Shown here piece by piece: positions 46,197 through 60,215 of a DNA stretch of 64,000 bases. Where the stretch lies: the NCBI GenBank assembly GCA_004352715.1, contig SCFE01000035.1, positions 663,793-727,792 of the forward strand, in the 5' to 3' direction. The position numbers and the translations under genes were made by a program. Origin of the DNA: Hofstenia miamia. Its lineage: Eukaryota; Xenacoelomorpha; Acoela. A model generated the notes under the pieces. That model ran no database searches and had not been told where the DNA came from. It saw only the letters and a program-made list of their open reading frames with translations. Within the stretch, counting starts at the first letter, position 1, and each line of letters begins with the position of its first letter.

Positions 46197-46488
46197 TTGT
46201 TATAGGGCACTCAACAAAACTTCTTTTAACATTAGTGAACTTACTAATGGAGGTTAAGATTAAGCCTTAAGTATTTCTCAAAATAACAAATTTTCTAATC
46301 GATCCAGGAAGATATCAAAGCATCAGCTTAGAGGTAAATAAAATTAATGTTTTGGCAATGGGCACACTGTAAAATTGAATTTATTAACTTTTCAATCATT
46401 TAAGTAAACATTATTTTAGAATGCTGTCTCAATACTTCTGTCCAAAGAGAAAATTTAAGTCACTACTATATTGTATTCAAACTGTTTT

Positions 46489-46960
46489 CTAGAAGTGCGA
46501 GGGGACAAATTTTTGTTATCTAACCTCATTAACCGATTATTGTACACAACTAAATCACTAAACTATTTTAATTATTAAATTGTTAACTGTTTTAATACAT
46601 TTGCATATATTATATATATATATATATATATATGATGTATGTATATATATGATTATATGAAGCATGTGTATATATGATGTATAATAAAGTATTGAATAAT
46701 TTCTAGATTGTTCGTTATTTTATTATTTTCAGTTAACTACGAAATACTACGTTATCATAATTTACGTCAATTGACGTCAACCGCGCTTCTAGTATATTAG
46801 GTCATAACTTTTTTGCGTGCTTTAGATTTTTCAGATTTTTAATAACTAATAAAATAAAAGTCACAAAATAACTGCACGAATGATCTTCTGCAAGACAAAA
46901 AATAATGAATATCTATATTGATAAATACGTCAATTGACGTAACAACGCTTCTAGTGTTAA
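46489..46960. mobile_element. possible piggyBac-like MITE ends, second copy
   Basis: Duplicate of 11828-12299. The 16-bp palindrome TACGTCAATTGACGTA is at 46926-46941 and the TTAA at 46957-46960. Confidence 0.33.
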
Positions 46961-49452
46961 CCACTCAGTTATATATGTCTTCTTCATTTTAAATCAGAGT
47001 TGCTATAGGCTTATGCTTTTTGAATACCAGAATGGTTAATCTTGCCAGTCTGTTGAATGAGGCCACTTTTTCTAAAACCCAAAAAATTTCGCTAACATCA
47101 AAAGACCAATTGTGATGTACACTTCCATTCAGCATATAGTTATTAAAATACATTGATTTGGTATTAGCCTTAAGCCCTATTCATACAAAGATAATTGAAA
47201 TACTATGTATTTTTGAAATTTAATTAATAGATTTTCTCTGTACAAAAATAGGAAAATTATACTTACATTAATTGATAACAATAATTTAAACAAAGAAGAC
47301 ATTAGGTCACATATTTCAGGTCAACCTGGGTTATGCTCATTAGCTTAACTAATAAGGTTAGTAGTTTTCAATAATGCTTTCCTCGTGAATGCTTCTTCAT
47401 TTCTCATTGATTTGCATTGCAATAATATTCACTGTTCAAACAATTATATTCCATTTTAACGGAAATAATTACATTGCATTTCTTAACATACTTCTATAGA
47501 TAAAAAATCAAAACAAATGGTGAATCCCTTTGTTATTTTCAAATTTTCATTTTTCTTTTATAAAATTTACACACATATATAGTGTCGTAGCCAGACAATT
47601 CTAATGGTGGGTATGCTTAAAATTCTAAATTTCTTTACTACATCGATTAGAAAAATGTAATTGGAACTATAATGTTAGTAAATTTGACTATAAAGTTGTG
47701 GCCCATTTTTAAGCAATACCTATTCTAAAATTTAGAGTTGTAAGTGAATGCTTCATGCGTGAATATAATGTTGTGCAAGTGAATTAGTTTGATATAAGCG
47801 TAATTGTAAGGATTTCTGCATCAAATTATCAAAATATTACACGAAATATTTCTTATGCAAAATATTTTTGTCGCATGATGGCGTACGAAAATAGATTCTG
47901 CGTGTTATCTTAATGCATGGAATAAAAATATTTTTAAGTCGTTTCTAAATATTTCTGTACGACGCATTGTACTGCTGGCTTTCTTCAAGGTATTATGATA
48001 TCTCTCAGAATCTTATTTCGTAGGCCATTGCGAAGCAGAAATATTTTGCAGAAGGAAAGATTTCATGTAATTTTAAAAGAATAAATATTAGTATTTATGA
48101 ATGTTGCCCTTACTTGATGCTATGCTATTATTATATATATTATATATTATACTGTTAAGAAGTAAATAAATTCTGCCGATTCATTAAATTCTGTTCTGTC
48201 ATGTCAGATGATAACTTGTTAACAATGACACATGTAAATGAAATGTCAAGCCAAAACTGATATGTTTGCAGTACCAGATTTTGTTACAATATAAAGGGCG
48301 TTGTAAGAGTATCTCTTTTTAAATTCTACTCTCTTGAGCCTTGTTTATTCCTTTTCCAATAACATCTACTTTGTTTTAGCTCTACATTGAAGAGATTCTT
48401 TACAAAATTCATTTAAAATCTTTCTTAGGTAAAAGTTTGTTATTAGTGAACTTGGTGTATTGACAGCAAAGTTTACAAATGAGAATACTTTGCTTCATTT
48501 ATCTGAGGAAGTTCTTATATTATATCAAAATGAGACTAAAATTGGTTGCTTTTTGTGAGCATTTTGAAGGAAGAATTCATAATAGGTTTTTTAATTTTCA
48601 ATCATATGAACATTTTTGGAAGGCCAAGAAATTTCAAATTTTCAAGATTTTGTTGAAAAACTGTCCTAAAATTTAATAAATCAGTTATTTAGCTGTCTAT
48701 TTCAAAAACCTTTGTGATTAGGCAAAGAGAAGATTGAATTTTTTATCAGTATATAAAATTCACGGCATCGATAATGCATGTCTAATTCGTGCATTTTAGC
48801 TCACTATTTTTCATGTAAACATATAAAACGTCATTTTCTGAACACCTCACAACAAATTAACTTTTTAAATTTCTAGATCTTATTGGCACACTGTGGATAT
48901 TTGATTCTAATGTACACGTAGTTTTGGTTATTGTATTAATATTTCCAAAACAATTTTTGCTTTATTTTAAATTTTGTATCATTTTATAGAATGATCATGA
49001 AATTTACCAAATACTACTAACATTTAAAATGTCTATGTTGTTCACTTAAAAGTCTTTTCTCCAAAATGTTTTATTTTTTTTAGGTTTTTTGATAAATCAT
49101 AATTTATTTTAGAAACTAATGCTCAGAGAAAGGACTGATATGTTTTCCTAAGTCATTGTTACCACATTTCTAACATCAACCTTCAAGAATATTAGAAATT
49201 TTGAAAATACTCGGAAATTGGCACATCTATGAGTAAATTTACTACGCCGTTCTGGTGAAAACGTGTGACAAAACATTGTTCCTAGTCTGAAATACGTGAA
49301 ACTCTTAACTATCAAATAATTTTCAAATTCTCCCCATACCTAAAGTTCAAACGATGAAATGGGCAAATCTTAAGCTATTTTATGCTCTGTAGACACACCA
49401 CCAAACTCCACTGAGGCCGTGCACAAAAATCCGAGATCGCGGTGCCATAGGC

Positions 49453-51064
49453 CAGTGGCGCAACCAGCCATAAATTTCGGGTGGGGCATATTTAGTGTTG
49501 ATTATAATTAAATTTTCCTTCATTAATTTGTTTTAACTTAGGTATACTAAATTTCTTTGCGCAGGTTCTAAGTGCCACTTTAAGTCATTATCACCAGGTT
49601 GCAGTCTTAGTCGTAAACATTGTCTAAGGTTTCCATCATTTTCCGTCGGCTCTTCAATAAATAACAGTGATCCCCCATCTCTGTGACCCCTTAAGGCTAA
49701 ACCTTGTTTACCACAATGTAAAATAGTTTCGATTATAGGAATGAGCCTTCGTCGGTTTTCTTCTACTTGTTTTTTCCAACATCAACTGTTTGGCCCTCTA
49801 CATCTATGATAAAATCTTCAGCTATCGCAATACAATTCTTATGGTATCTTGTATTTGAATGCCTTGAGCAGTGACTTTTGAGACCTTTATATTTTTTCAA
49901 TAGCCGATTTACAAAAATTCCAGGATTTTCATGTTTACCTTTTCCGACTTATACATTTTCAGTCACAAATAGAACACAATACCGGCAGAATGCACCTTGT
50001 CTACAGTGACTCCATGCCAACCACGGACTGAAATCGTTCAGGTATGAGTGCTTAAAACGGCGACTACTTTTGCCTTGAATCACTACTGGAAAAATATACG
50101 GGTGCCAACAGTTCGTGAGGACATTGTATTTCTCTTCCTGTGAAGTGATCCTTTCACAAAAAAGACCAATGTCCCATTGCAACAGTTCAGTAGGAACAAC
50201 ACTCAACGATGATAATGTGGATAGTTCAGGCTCGGTAGTACATGAAGATGTGCAAGGTGTAGGTTGAATGGCAACAGTTGATAGTGATGGCTCTAGATTG
50301 GTAATTTCTTCATCAGAATCTTTACCTTCCATTTTTCTTGTCTTTGTAAAAAACGAATCAATTGACGATTGTTTTCACATGCTTGATGATATTCTATAAA
50401 AAATATAGGAGTTTAAAAATAGTATAATTACTGTCATCAATAAAATCAAACCTATTACAGTCGAATAGCATTTATAGATATTTTCATATTAAAGTTAACG
50501 GTGGTTGTTACTCAAATATATAATTAGTATCAGCTTAAACATTTCAAAAATAGAAATTAATATTTATTTTTGGTCAACCGGTATGTTTGAGGGTTACTTT
50601 ATTAATCAATACCAATTCATTTGGAGTAAAAAATAGATAGATAAAATTTCTAGATACAACATTGAAAAACATCATCTCATTACTAAAATTGATTATATAT
50701 TGAATCAAAAAATTTCGGGAGGGGCAAATGCACCTTAGGTGTAGGCACCCAGACACCAGCAAATTCACGCAATTGCGTGGTTTAATGGTTCCCAAAAGTA
50801 GAGAAGAGAATTTGCTATTTTGCGGTGTTCTCAGAGATTTTAGATGCCCCGTATTAGTTTGTGAATAAGCCATTGAAGTTGGTAAAAATTAACTTGGATG
50901 TATTTAGGTTAAACTATCATCAAAAATTAATATTTCATTTTTCATAATCAATAAAATGTTTGCATTTTGAAATTTTAAATGATTGTAAGGGCACCGATAG
51001 AATTAGGATGAAATTTTCAGCACATGTCCATCTTTGGTTTGCATACTCCTCGGCTACACCACTG
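49453..51064 (-). mobile_element. internally deleted hAT element, second copy
   Basis: Duplicate of 14792-16403 with the same CAGTGG ends and the same mismatched flanks. Confidence 0.55.
49533..50380 (-). pseudogene. hAT transposase N-terminal half, second copy
   Basis: Duplicate of 14872-15719. The TTF-type zinc-finger frame is 50332-49949 and the LRGHRD block is downstream, with the same stop and frameshift. Confidence 0.8.
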
Positions 51065-53264
51065 ATATCATAATAACTGTTAATGCTAAAAAAGTGATAG
51101 AAAAATGTTCCTACGGATTTCTCCAAATTCTGCTAGCTTGTCTATACGATTGGAAAGTAGCTCCCTATTTTACAATGTATACAGTTTATTCAAAAGCTGT
51201 AATATATATCTCCATCGTTATGTGTATGTTACATTAATCCATGGCAACTCAATTACGGTTCTCGATTAATCTTCAGATTTTTTGAATTTGTTAAAAATTT
51301 CAAAACTCTAACAAACAAAAACAATACTCCTTGACGAAGAAAATAATTAATAAATTTATTGTTCTGCCAAATTTAAAAAATAGTGTATCACTGCCGAACG
51401 TTATTAATGAACATAATTGAAGAAGACATTTATGGAAATGACAAGAGTTGATTGTAAAAAAATAACAGAAGAATAAAACTTAATAAACTGTAGAAAGCAT
51501 ACATCAATTATTTTATAAAAAATTTATTTAGGTTTTTAAAATTTATAATTTTTTTTAAGCAAATTTTTAAAATATCTCTAAATAATACAAATACTCAGCT
51601 AAACTCTGTATTTTAGGACTTAAAGGTTCAAGACTTCTAATTAATTGAATGTAATTGTTGTGTGTAAAATTTACATTTAGAAGATAATATGCTATAATTA
51701 AATGTTTAGTTTGTAGTAATTCTATTCTCTAAGATTTCAAGTTTTTAGATTTTTGATATGGTAGTTTGCTGGCTTTGTATGTAGATAGCGAAGAAATTGC
51801 TGGATCTTATGAAAATTGAAGAATCATTCTCAATATTGCTAAAAATGTATCGGGGTTTAATGATATTATCGTTTTCCCAGACAAAAATGAAACACTTCAA
51901 GTCAAATAATGCAGAATTAAATTGGTAGCATTACAGCAAATTCACACTCAATCTCAGCAATCTATACTTAAGGATTGCTAATAAAAATATTTTAACAACT
52001 AACCTAGAAACTACGAAACATTAATATATTAATATAATAATATTTTAGAATCCACAAAAGACTGTTGTGAAATTATTATCAAATTTGATTAATTACTTGT
52101 CGTGTTGTTTATGCTAATTAATGCCAGTTAGTAGAATATTATTATAAAAATTTAGTATGACGCAGCGATATTATGTCATAGTCAAAACTAATCGAATTGG
52201 TTGTTTTTTTTAATTTTGAATAATATTAAATCTGTTCCTGCTATTAACATTTAGTGCCTTCATTAGATTATCAAACTGATTTGATTTTTTTCTCAATTGT
52301 ACTTGTCAATAGAAAGTTTTTCCAATTTAGAATTTTCATGAAAATGAGGAATACAAACAATTTGAAATAATTATACACTCGAGACTTATGGTACAAATAT
52401 GAAATGATTGTATCCCCCTTTTGAGATGAGATTTCCGTAGCCTTCCTCATTGAAAATCTATAGCAATAATTATTTTGCCCGTTGTAATGCATGTAAATCA
52501 CACTCTCATACAACATTGTGACTTATCCGTGGGAGGCGTTTTGGTATTCACCACAAGGCCGGCAGTATGACATGGAAACAATATCAACAAACAGGTTCTC
52601 ATCTTAAAAACTATCAAAGGAGTTAGAGATATTTTTATCAACTTTCTTATTCATAATGTGTTAAAATTTTAATAAAAAAAGAGCTTCCAGATTGTTCTGC
52701 AAGAATAATGCAATGAACCTTTAATCATATTCTATGCACAGCAATGAAGTCTGTTCTGTGCAAATTTGTGAACTCCTCGCAAGCCCAGCGTCAATTGCAA
52801 TAGGCCAATGATAATTGAGAAGAGCAGTAAATGGATGTATATTTGCTTTATATACACATGTACATGAAATAGCAATTGGAAAGCAAGATAATGCTCCACA
52901 GTATGTCAGGATATTGGCTGGTGATGAATCATGACACATGCGCTTTTGTGAGAATAAAAACCTCCACACAAGTGCAATGATATGATCTGATTGATCATGT
53001 TTACAATGTGGCGTGCATCATGGATTGTACAAAAGCGAAATTATTGTGCGGTCATGGTAGACTATCAGTTGGCAATGCATTAGACAGTTTCTGAGCAATG
53101 GAATGAGGGGTCTTACCATGTCCACAGAAATCTACCAATTTCAATCAAAGTCTTATGGGTCATCATCAAAATGAGATTGAAAACAAATGATAGACAAAAA
53201 TATAAAAGGGGCACATGTCACACTTTAGCGATTTTGAGTAAATTGAATTTTAAGTTTTGAAAGT

Positions 53265-54264
53265 NNNNNNNNNNNNNNNNNNNNNNNNNNNNNNNNNNNN
53301 NNNNNNNNNNNNNNNNNNNNNNNNNNNNNNNNNNNNNNNNNNNNNNNNNNNNNNNNNNNNNNNNNNNNNNNNNNNNNNNNNNNNNNNNNNNNNNNNNNNN
53401 NNNNNNNNNNNNNNNNNNNNNNNNNNNNNNNNNNNNNNNNNNNNNNNNNNNNNNNNNNNNNNNNNNNNNNNNNNNNNNNNNNNNNNNNNNNNNNNNNNNN
53501 NNNNNNNNNNNNNNNNNNNNNNNNNNNNNNNNNNNNNNNNNNNNNNNNNNNNNNNNNNNNNNNNNNNNNNNNNNNNNNNNNNNNNNNNNNNNNNNNNNNN
53601 NNNNNNNNNNNNNNNNNNNNNNNNNNNNNNNNNNNNNNNNNNNNNNNNNNNNNNNNNNNNNNNNNNNNNNNNNNNNNNNNNNNNNNNNNNNNNNNNNNNN
53701 NNNNNNNNNNNNNNNNNNNNNNNNNNNNNNNNNNNNNNNNNNNNNNNNNNNNNNNNNNNNNNNNNNNNNNNNNNNNNNNNNNNNNNNNNNNNNNNNNNNN
53801 NNNNNNNNNNNNNNNNNNNNNNNNNNNNNNNNNNNNNNNNNNNNNNNNNNNNNNNNNNNNNNNNNNNNNNNNNNNNNNNNNNNNNNNNNNNNNNNNNNNN
53901 NNNNNNNNNNNNNNNNNNNNNNNNNNNNNNNNNNNNNNNNNNNNNNNNNNNNNNNNNNNNNNNNNNNNNNNNNNNNNNNNNNNNNNNNNNNNNNNNNNNN
54001 NNNNNNNNNNNNNNNNNNNNNNNNNNNNNNNNNNNNNNNNNNNNNNNNNNNNNNNNNNNNNNNNNNNNNNNNNNNNNNNNNNNNNNNNNNNNNNNNNNNN
54101 NNNNNNNNNNNNNNNNNNNNNNNNNNNNNNNNNNNNNNNNNNNNNNNNNNNNNNNNNNNNNNNNNNNNNNNNNNNNNNNNNNNNNNNNNNNNNNNNNNNN
54201 NNNNNNNNNNNNNNNNNNNNNNNNNNNNNNNNNNNNNNNNNNNNNNNNNNNNNNNNNNNNNNNN
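53265..54264. other. assembly gap, 1000 N
   Basis: Exactly 1000 N, so a placeholder. It follows the second copy of the 8.3-kb block after 76 bp of unique sequence. Frames that run through it are not genes. Confidence 0.98.
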
Positions 54265-57200
54265 ATACATCAAATAATTAAGAAAGTAAGCTTTAAAAGA
54301 CATATAGCAATAAATAATGGCTACACAAAACTATTTGAATCTGAAAATCGAATTGACTTCATGCTTGCGGCCTAAGAAAAAATATGCTGAAATGATTTTT
54401 TGAATTTTTTATCCAAAGAATAATTTAAAGAATATTTCAAAAATGTAAGAGAACAAAAATCAATACCTAAAATTTTGCAGTAATTTGAAATCATTCGGAA
54501 TTCCATAGATATATAGCTTATTCAAATGATTTGAAATTGCTAAAAGGGCGAAATACAGTCTGTTAAGCAACCGAACCTTCTATTCGAAGCAAAAAAAACC
54601 ATTCACTGAAAATACTTATTTCCCCTATCTCCCAGGATTAGTAAAAAATCAGAACGCTCGAAACAGAAATTAAGTTAATACCAAATATTATTAAGATTAA
54701 TGCGTTTAGAAGTGCTATTAATTACCAAATGCTAAATATATATATATATATATATATTAAATTTAAACGTTGTTTTTTATTGCTAGTTTTAAGTGTAATA
54801 AACTAGTAGTATTAATTACTGTGTAAATTAATATCACTACATTTTAGTATTTTGCAAGTGTGGAAAATAGAAGTAAATTTGTCTTTATCATCTAAAGTCT
54901 GCTTTCTTGCTAATTAAGATTAATTCCAACAATTTAGCAGTGTTAAAAATAGCTACTTGTAGCTTCAATGAAAGATCACTGTTTTTGTATAAAATCTATG
55001 CGTAAAAAAGTAACATAGGGAAACCGACTACAGGAAAAGCAACATATTTTATCAATTTTTTCAAGATTAAATTTAAGATTAATGTGCACGTTCATTTTGC
55101 AAAACTATTCTTATAGAACCCTTTTATTTTTAATAAGTATTTAATAGTAATTGCTAAATTTTATGGCATCTGTAAATTTGCCATTCAAAAATAGAATAAC
55201 TAGATTGAATTTTCTGATTTATAAAAATCTGTTGTTTCTGATTTGGCACACTTGGTTTTTTGTCTTACAACGCTTGGTGTCTTGCTGCTACGTGATTTAT
55301 TTAATAAGCATTTTCATTTCTTTATTATAAATTCAATTAGAGAAAGCTTCATTTTCGTTCTTTTATGAGATCATATAATGCGATTAGTGGAAAGATCTGT
55401 TATAGTAAAATTTCATAAGTTAGTTTTGCATTCAATGATAATAAATTGATCTCAATGAGCGAATGAAATTTTAATACATCGAATCTCATTGCTTATTTTC
55501 AAATATGTGTCACGTTCTCAATAATTAATTCAGGTAATTGGCCTTATTCAAAATAGTCCGGCTTAATAAAAATATAAAATTCAATTGAAATGATAATAAC
55601 AACCCAGTGATTTCTATAAGCGTTATAGAATATTGATCCACCATTAACAACTAATATTAAAGTAAGTAACAATTCATGCAGGGTTAGAGTGAATATTTTC
55701 ACAAATCCAAGCAGTGATTCATGCTTGAGACAATAATTTACTCATTGGAATTCAGTTGAAATAATTAATAAAATTATGTGTTTATCAACAATATATTTTA
55801 ATTAAATACACCTTGAAAGGCAAAATAAATTCTCACATTCAGGTACTAATTTCTGGTTGGGATAGCAATATATGTATTTTAGTCAAACGATTTTATCTGA
55901 AATAATTGAAAAAAGTTTTCTATAATTAACGAATTTAAAAGAAATATAATATTGTGAATATTCGTGGACAATTCAGGCGATGATTCATTTTTTGCGTCAA
56001 TAGGTTAGTTATTTTCAAATTCAATCAATAGAATTTAATCGACAAAATGCACAAATTTTTTGCTATCAAAGATTATTTTTAAACATATAATAATGGGATA
56101 TGCTAAGGGAATTAAATAATTTCGTTGATAGATTCAATTTACAATTCTTGCGATTTTGAAATTTTAAGAAATACCTAACTGAAACAAATTATGTATTCAA
56201 TTTTAGAGCAATATCTCGAAGAAATTAAGAATATCTTAAATGCAAAATGCGATTCAGAGAATTCTTGAAGTGAAGAAATGTACAGTAACTGTATCACTAA
56301 GAAATGGTTCAAAACAATGGCATTTTAAAGAAAAATTTCATTGTTTATATCTCCAAGCAAATGTATTTTTATTAATTATTATTTAGAAATAATGATTATT
56401 TATATTTTAGAACATTTGTTTGAAAATTTTCAGAAAATTATATTAGAAATTAACAAGCAAAAAATTTACATTTGCATAGGTATCTATTCAATTATTTAGA
56501 AGATTGGAAAAAAAATTTGTCTTTAATTTAAACAATTGGAGAATACAGAGCACACTATTTTGCAAATATTGATTCTAAGATGACGAGTTTACTAAATCTC
56601 AATAATAGGGCGTGTTTTGTTCGAAAGAGCATTCTGTAATCTTGTCAAAACTCAAGCTGGTGTTTAATAGTAAACACTAGGATATTAACACAAAATCTCA
56701 TAATTATTCTTTAATGTAATGATATTTGTTTTTCAGAAATATCCGTCATTGACCATGTGCACATAGAGAAAGTTAACAGTTGTAAGAACTTTATACATGG
56801 AATAAGAAGCATAACTTTGATAATTTGTCTTACATTTGATTTCACGAAATTCCTAGCCTCGCAATCTAACTGCAAACTACATGAAAATTTAAAACGTGTC
56901 CCACGAACGCCTTTAGAAAGTAAAGCAATAGCAAAATTTATCAACAAAATTATATGAGCACAACAAGAAAGGAAGGTGATGGGAATGTATAGAATTGTTC
57001 AATGTGCTCACCATTTTCACAAATAACCAGTTGTAGTCGCTCGAAAAAAGATTGTAAACAATTTTGGATTTTATCCTGGGTTATTTGGTTATGGTTTATT
57101 CGGTTTTGCAATTGTTCTAATTATTGTACAGGACAATTGCTCGAATCTAAGTCTTTAAGATGTTTGAGCCATCTTTCAGTCATAAAGTACAGCAGAGTTA

Positions 57201-57332
57201 CAGTTGATGAAAATCCACGCATACAATACAGTTTAACAAGACATATTAAGAAATGAATAAATGAGCCATCTTGCGATTTCAATGTTTTATAGCCACTCTT
57301 AATGCATGGAAAATCATAATTTTGCAATAAAT
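54265..57332. other. non-coding stretch, nothing recognised
   Basis: Strongly AT-rich DNA with a (TA)n tract at 54736-54758. No supported gene. Confidence 0.5.
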
Positions 57333-58190
57333 ATTGGAAAAAAATTACGGCTTATCATTGACTTGCTTAGGCAGGGCATTTTTAGGCTAATCTCTAATAT
57401 GTAATGTGTATGTAGTCATATGCTGTTATAAAATATATTTCGACTGAAAATTTGTATCAAATATATATTGGAAAAAATTAATGGATTATCATTGCCTTGC
57501 TTAAGTAGTGTACTTTTAGGTTTATCTCTAATATATGTGTAGTCATATCCATTTTCGTTTTTCGGTGTTTTAAAATTATATTTTGCTTGAAAATTGGTAT
57601 CAAAAATGTATTGGAAAGAATTGATGGTTTATTATTGCCTTGCTTAGGCAGTTTACTTTTATGCTTTTCTCTAATATGTATGTACTCATATTTATTTTCG
57701 TTTTTCGGTGTTTTAAAATTATATTTTGCTTGAAAATTTGCATCAAAATGTATTGGAAAGAATTGATAGTATATTATTGCCTTGCTTAGGCAGTTTACTT
57801 TTATGCTTTTCTCTAATAATTATCTAGTCATTTCTATTTTCGATTTTCAGTGTTTTAAAAAATTATTTTTACTCAAAATTTTTATCTAATAAATACATGT
57901 ATTGCAAGGAATTGATGGCTTATCATTGATTTAATGATTAAGGCAGTGTAATTTTAGGCTTTTCTCTAATATGTATGTAGTATTATTTATTTTCGTTTTT
58001 CAATGTTTTAAAAAATTATTTTGATTGAAAATTTGTATGAAATATATATCGGAAGAAATTTATGGCTTATTATTGCCTTGCTCAGGCAGTGTATTTTTAG
58101 GCTTATCCCTAGTATGTATGTAATCATATCTATTTTCGTTTTTCAGTGTTCTATAAAATTATTTCGACTGAAAATTTGAATCAAATATCG
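57333..58190 (+). repeat. tandem array, six diverged units of about 143 bp
   Basis: Units begin with ATTGGAAAGAATTGATGG-like sequence at 57333, 57467, 57610, 57752, 57901 and 58048 (periods 134, 143, 142, 149, 147) and end near 58190. Each unit holds, in order, GGCTTATCATTG, CCTTGCTTAGGCAGT, TTTAGGCTTTTCTCTAATAT, GTATGTAGTCATAT, TTTTCGTTTTTCGGTGTTTT and GAAAATTTGTATCAAA. Units 3 and 4 are most alike and the outer units are more diverged, as expected for an array maintained by unequal exchange in its middle. No coding frame crosses the units. Confidence 0.85.
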
Positions 58191-58364
58191 ACTACTGTGG
58201 GAAATACGATTGTGTGCTGCAAATCCCATCCTATGTGAGACTAGAAGACTTAACATTTAGTAAGAGAGGGCTTGGTTTATTATACAAATATTGTAAATTA
58301 TTGCAAATATTTATCTGTATTTATTCAAAATATTTCCATCAATCTCATTTAAATTGCATATTTA

Positions 58365-58409
<45 letters not shown>

Positions 58410-59684
58410 AGCTATTAAAATATATATCGCAGCTAAACAATTTATAAAAAGACGTGTTTCTAACAAAACATTCTCACTGCAAGACTTAGTCTGAGAGAAA
58501 GTTCGCAATTTGAGAGAAAAATATTGATAAAGTATAAAAATTAGAAGCAATGCCACATGGAGCTATTTATTATCTAGAGAGTGATAAGATATCTTTATGC
58601 CAAAACTGTAAAAATTGACTTCGCAGTGGCCTTCCAAATTTAGACTACCTCAATATTAAAATTGCTTTACAGGCAGATATGTTATGAAAAAATTTGGAAA
58701 TTTCCTGTGAACAGTATCATTTGTTGTTAATAATAACAGCACACAGTTTTGTTGTTAGCAGCCAATTAAAAAAATAGTTTTTTTCAATTACATCTTTCAA
58801 ACTAGATGCGTGCGTAAATGACAGTTTTGGACACAATTCGTGCACGTTTCACTTACATGCATTTAATTTTGAATGCCATTTTTAAAACTGATACAAACTG
58901 CTGAAACCAGTGAAATTACCTTCTTTCACTGTTTCTGCTGTTATATATTGAGTCTGGTACACCATTTTGCTTCAACTTAAATTTAATCACAGAGCACTTA
59001 TGAGTATGTCTAGAAACATCACACATAGCATAAATGTGCACACATTATGCTATTACAATTAGCAACATCAGCTGCTAACAATTAATGTCTTGTACCATCA
59101 TTTGTTATTTCACTTCATTTGAATAACAGAAGATATCATGTAATATTGACAAGTTTTGATCGATTATATTTTGATATCAACCAACAGTACAAGCAGAGAT
59201 GAGTTTGTAATAATGATGTAAAAGATTTTGAACCTGGTTAACAATAGTATCGAAATAATTGTAGAATCTCGCCAACCTTCATACTAGTAATTCTGAACTA
59301 ATTTAGGAGCTGCTATAACAATTGTTTCCTCCTTAGGTAGTACGGTAGGTGACAGACTCCAGTATCTGTCTCTCTTCTTTCTGTTCTATTGCTTTAGCCG
59401 TTATACAATTACTATATCATCAACTATTACTGATGCGAAACTAACGACTGTTGTTTTAGATCCAAGACACAAGACAGAGTGTACAAAGTACAGGGTACGC
59501 TACCCGACCTGCAACAAAGCACAAAAGAGGAATTGAAGAACTACGCTATAACGAGTATTTCCATACGAAGCCGACACATCGATAGAGACACCAACCACAA
59601 TTCAGATGACTCAGTGTAATGGAAGTGTGTGTGGAAGGACAATAGTGATAATGCTTGATACCTTATTAATTTAGTGTATTGATT
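58191..59684. other. non-coding stretch ending at a single-n join
   Basis: Contains a (TA)n tract at 58367-58410. Nothing else is certain. A short plus-strand reading at 59440-59500 (LTTVVLDPRHKT) is hAT-like but too short to call. Confidence 0.4.
58367..58410. repeat. (TA)n microsatellite
   Basis: TA tract with one TTT interruption. Confidence 0.9.
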
Positions 59685-59685
59685 N

Positions 59686-60090
59686 ACCATGGACCATCTC
59701 GACCGCCTGTTTGATCATTTCATTTGCTTCCTGCATCTCCCATTCCGTCTTCTCAAATTTTTCATTCTTCGTTAGTTTTAACACGACCTCTTTTTCCGTT
59801 GTAACCAGTTTCTTGTGTCTCAAGAACATCGGATTCCTCAACTTATTTGAGATCGTACACATACTTCTTAACTCATTGAGTTTACAATTAAATTCTTCAT
59901 AGAACTTTTCGTATAACTTCAAGCCTTTAATTGCTATCATTAATGTCATCATAGCATCTACTCTGCTCGTATGCGATAATTCTGGACGCACTGTTGTCTC
60001 TGGGTAGAAAAACTCGTAAGTCGATCTTAGAGATTTCGAAATCGAGGCTTCATCATAAAATTCTTTAAAAATTTTATCTTTAGATTTCAT
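59686..60090 (-). CDS. unrecognised helical charged protein, part 2
   Basis: Open from the ATG at 60090 down to the n at 59685 (about 135 residues), with no stop before the join. The composition is clearly coding: GC-richer than its flanks, codons using C/G third positions, and a normal spread of residues. Motifs visible are FKEFYDEASISKSLRSTYEF, then TSRVDAMMTLMIAIKGLKLY, then EKFYEEFNCKLNELRSM, then KEVVLKLTKNEKFEKTEW with a helical C-terminal stretch. It is predominantly alpha-helical and basic/acidic, without signal peptide or membrane segment. I do not recognise the family. The FYDEAS segment recurs at the end of part 1 on the other side of the 60215 n, so the two parts are either one protein split by the assembly or two paralogues. 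The ATG may be internal to a longer exon; a non-coding-looking stretch of 124 bp precedes it. Confidence 0.5.
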
Positions 60091-60215
60091 TCAGTTTGCA
60101 TATTTATAAATCATGTCAAGCTAAAGGGTAAATGCAGTAGTAGTGGCTTGGCACATATCAGGAGCAATTTGAGGGTACTTGATCCAAGCCATAAGCCTGC
60201 ATTTACATTAGGTGN

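Larger units (their letters stand above)
44884..53188 (+). repeat. 8.3-kb segmental duplication, copy 2
   Basis: Direct repeat of 10223-18526 at an offset of 34661, ending at 34662 because of the terminal indels. It ends 76 bp before a 1000-N gap. After the shared AAACAAAT, copy 1 enters a (TA)n tract and copy 2 enters unique sequence (53189-53264). Confidence 0.9.

Noticed and set aside
59440-59530. hAT-like reading LTTVVLDPRHKT on the plus strand
   Set aside because: Only about 12 residues, no neighbouring motif and no TIR; too short to call.
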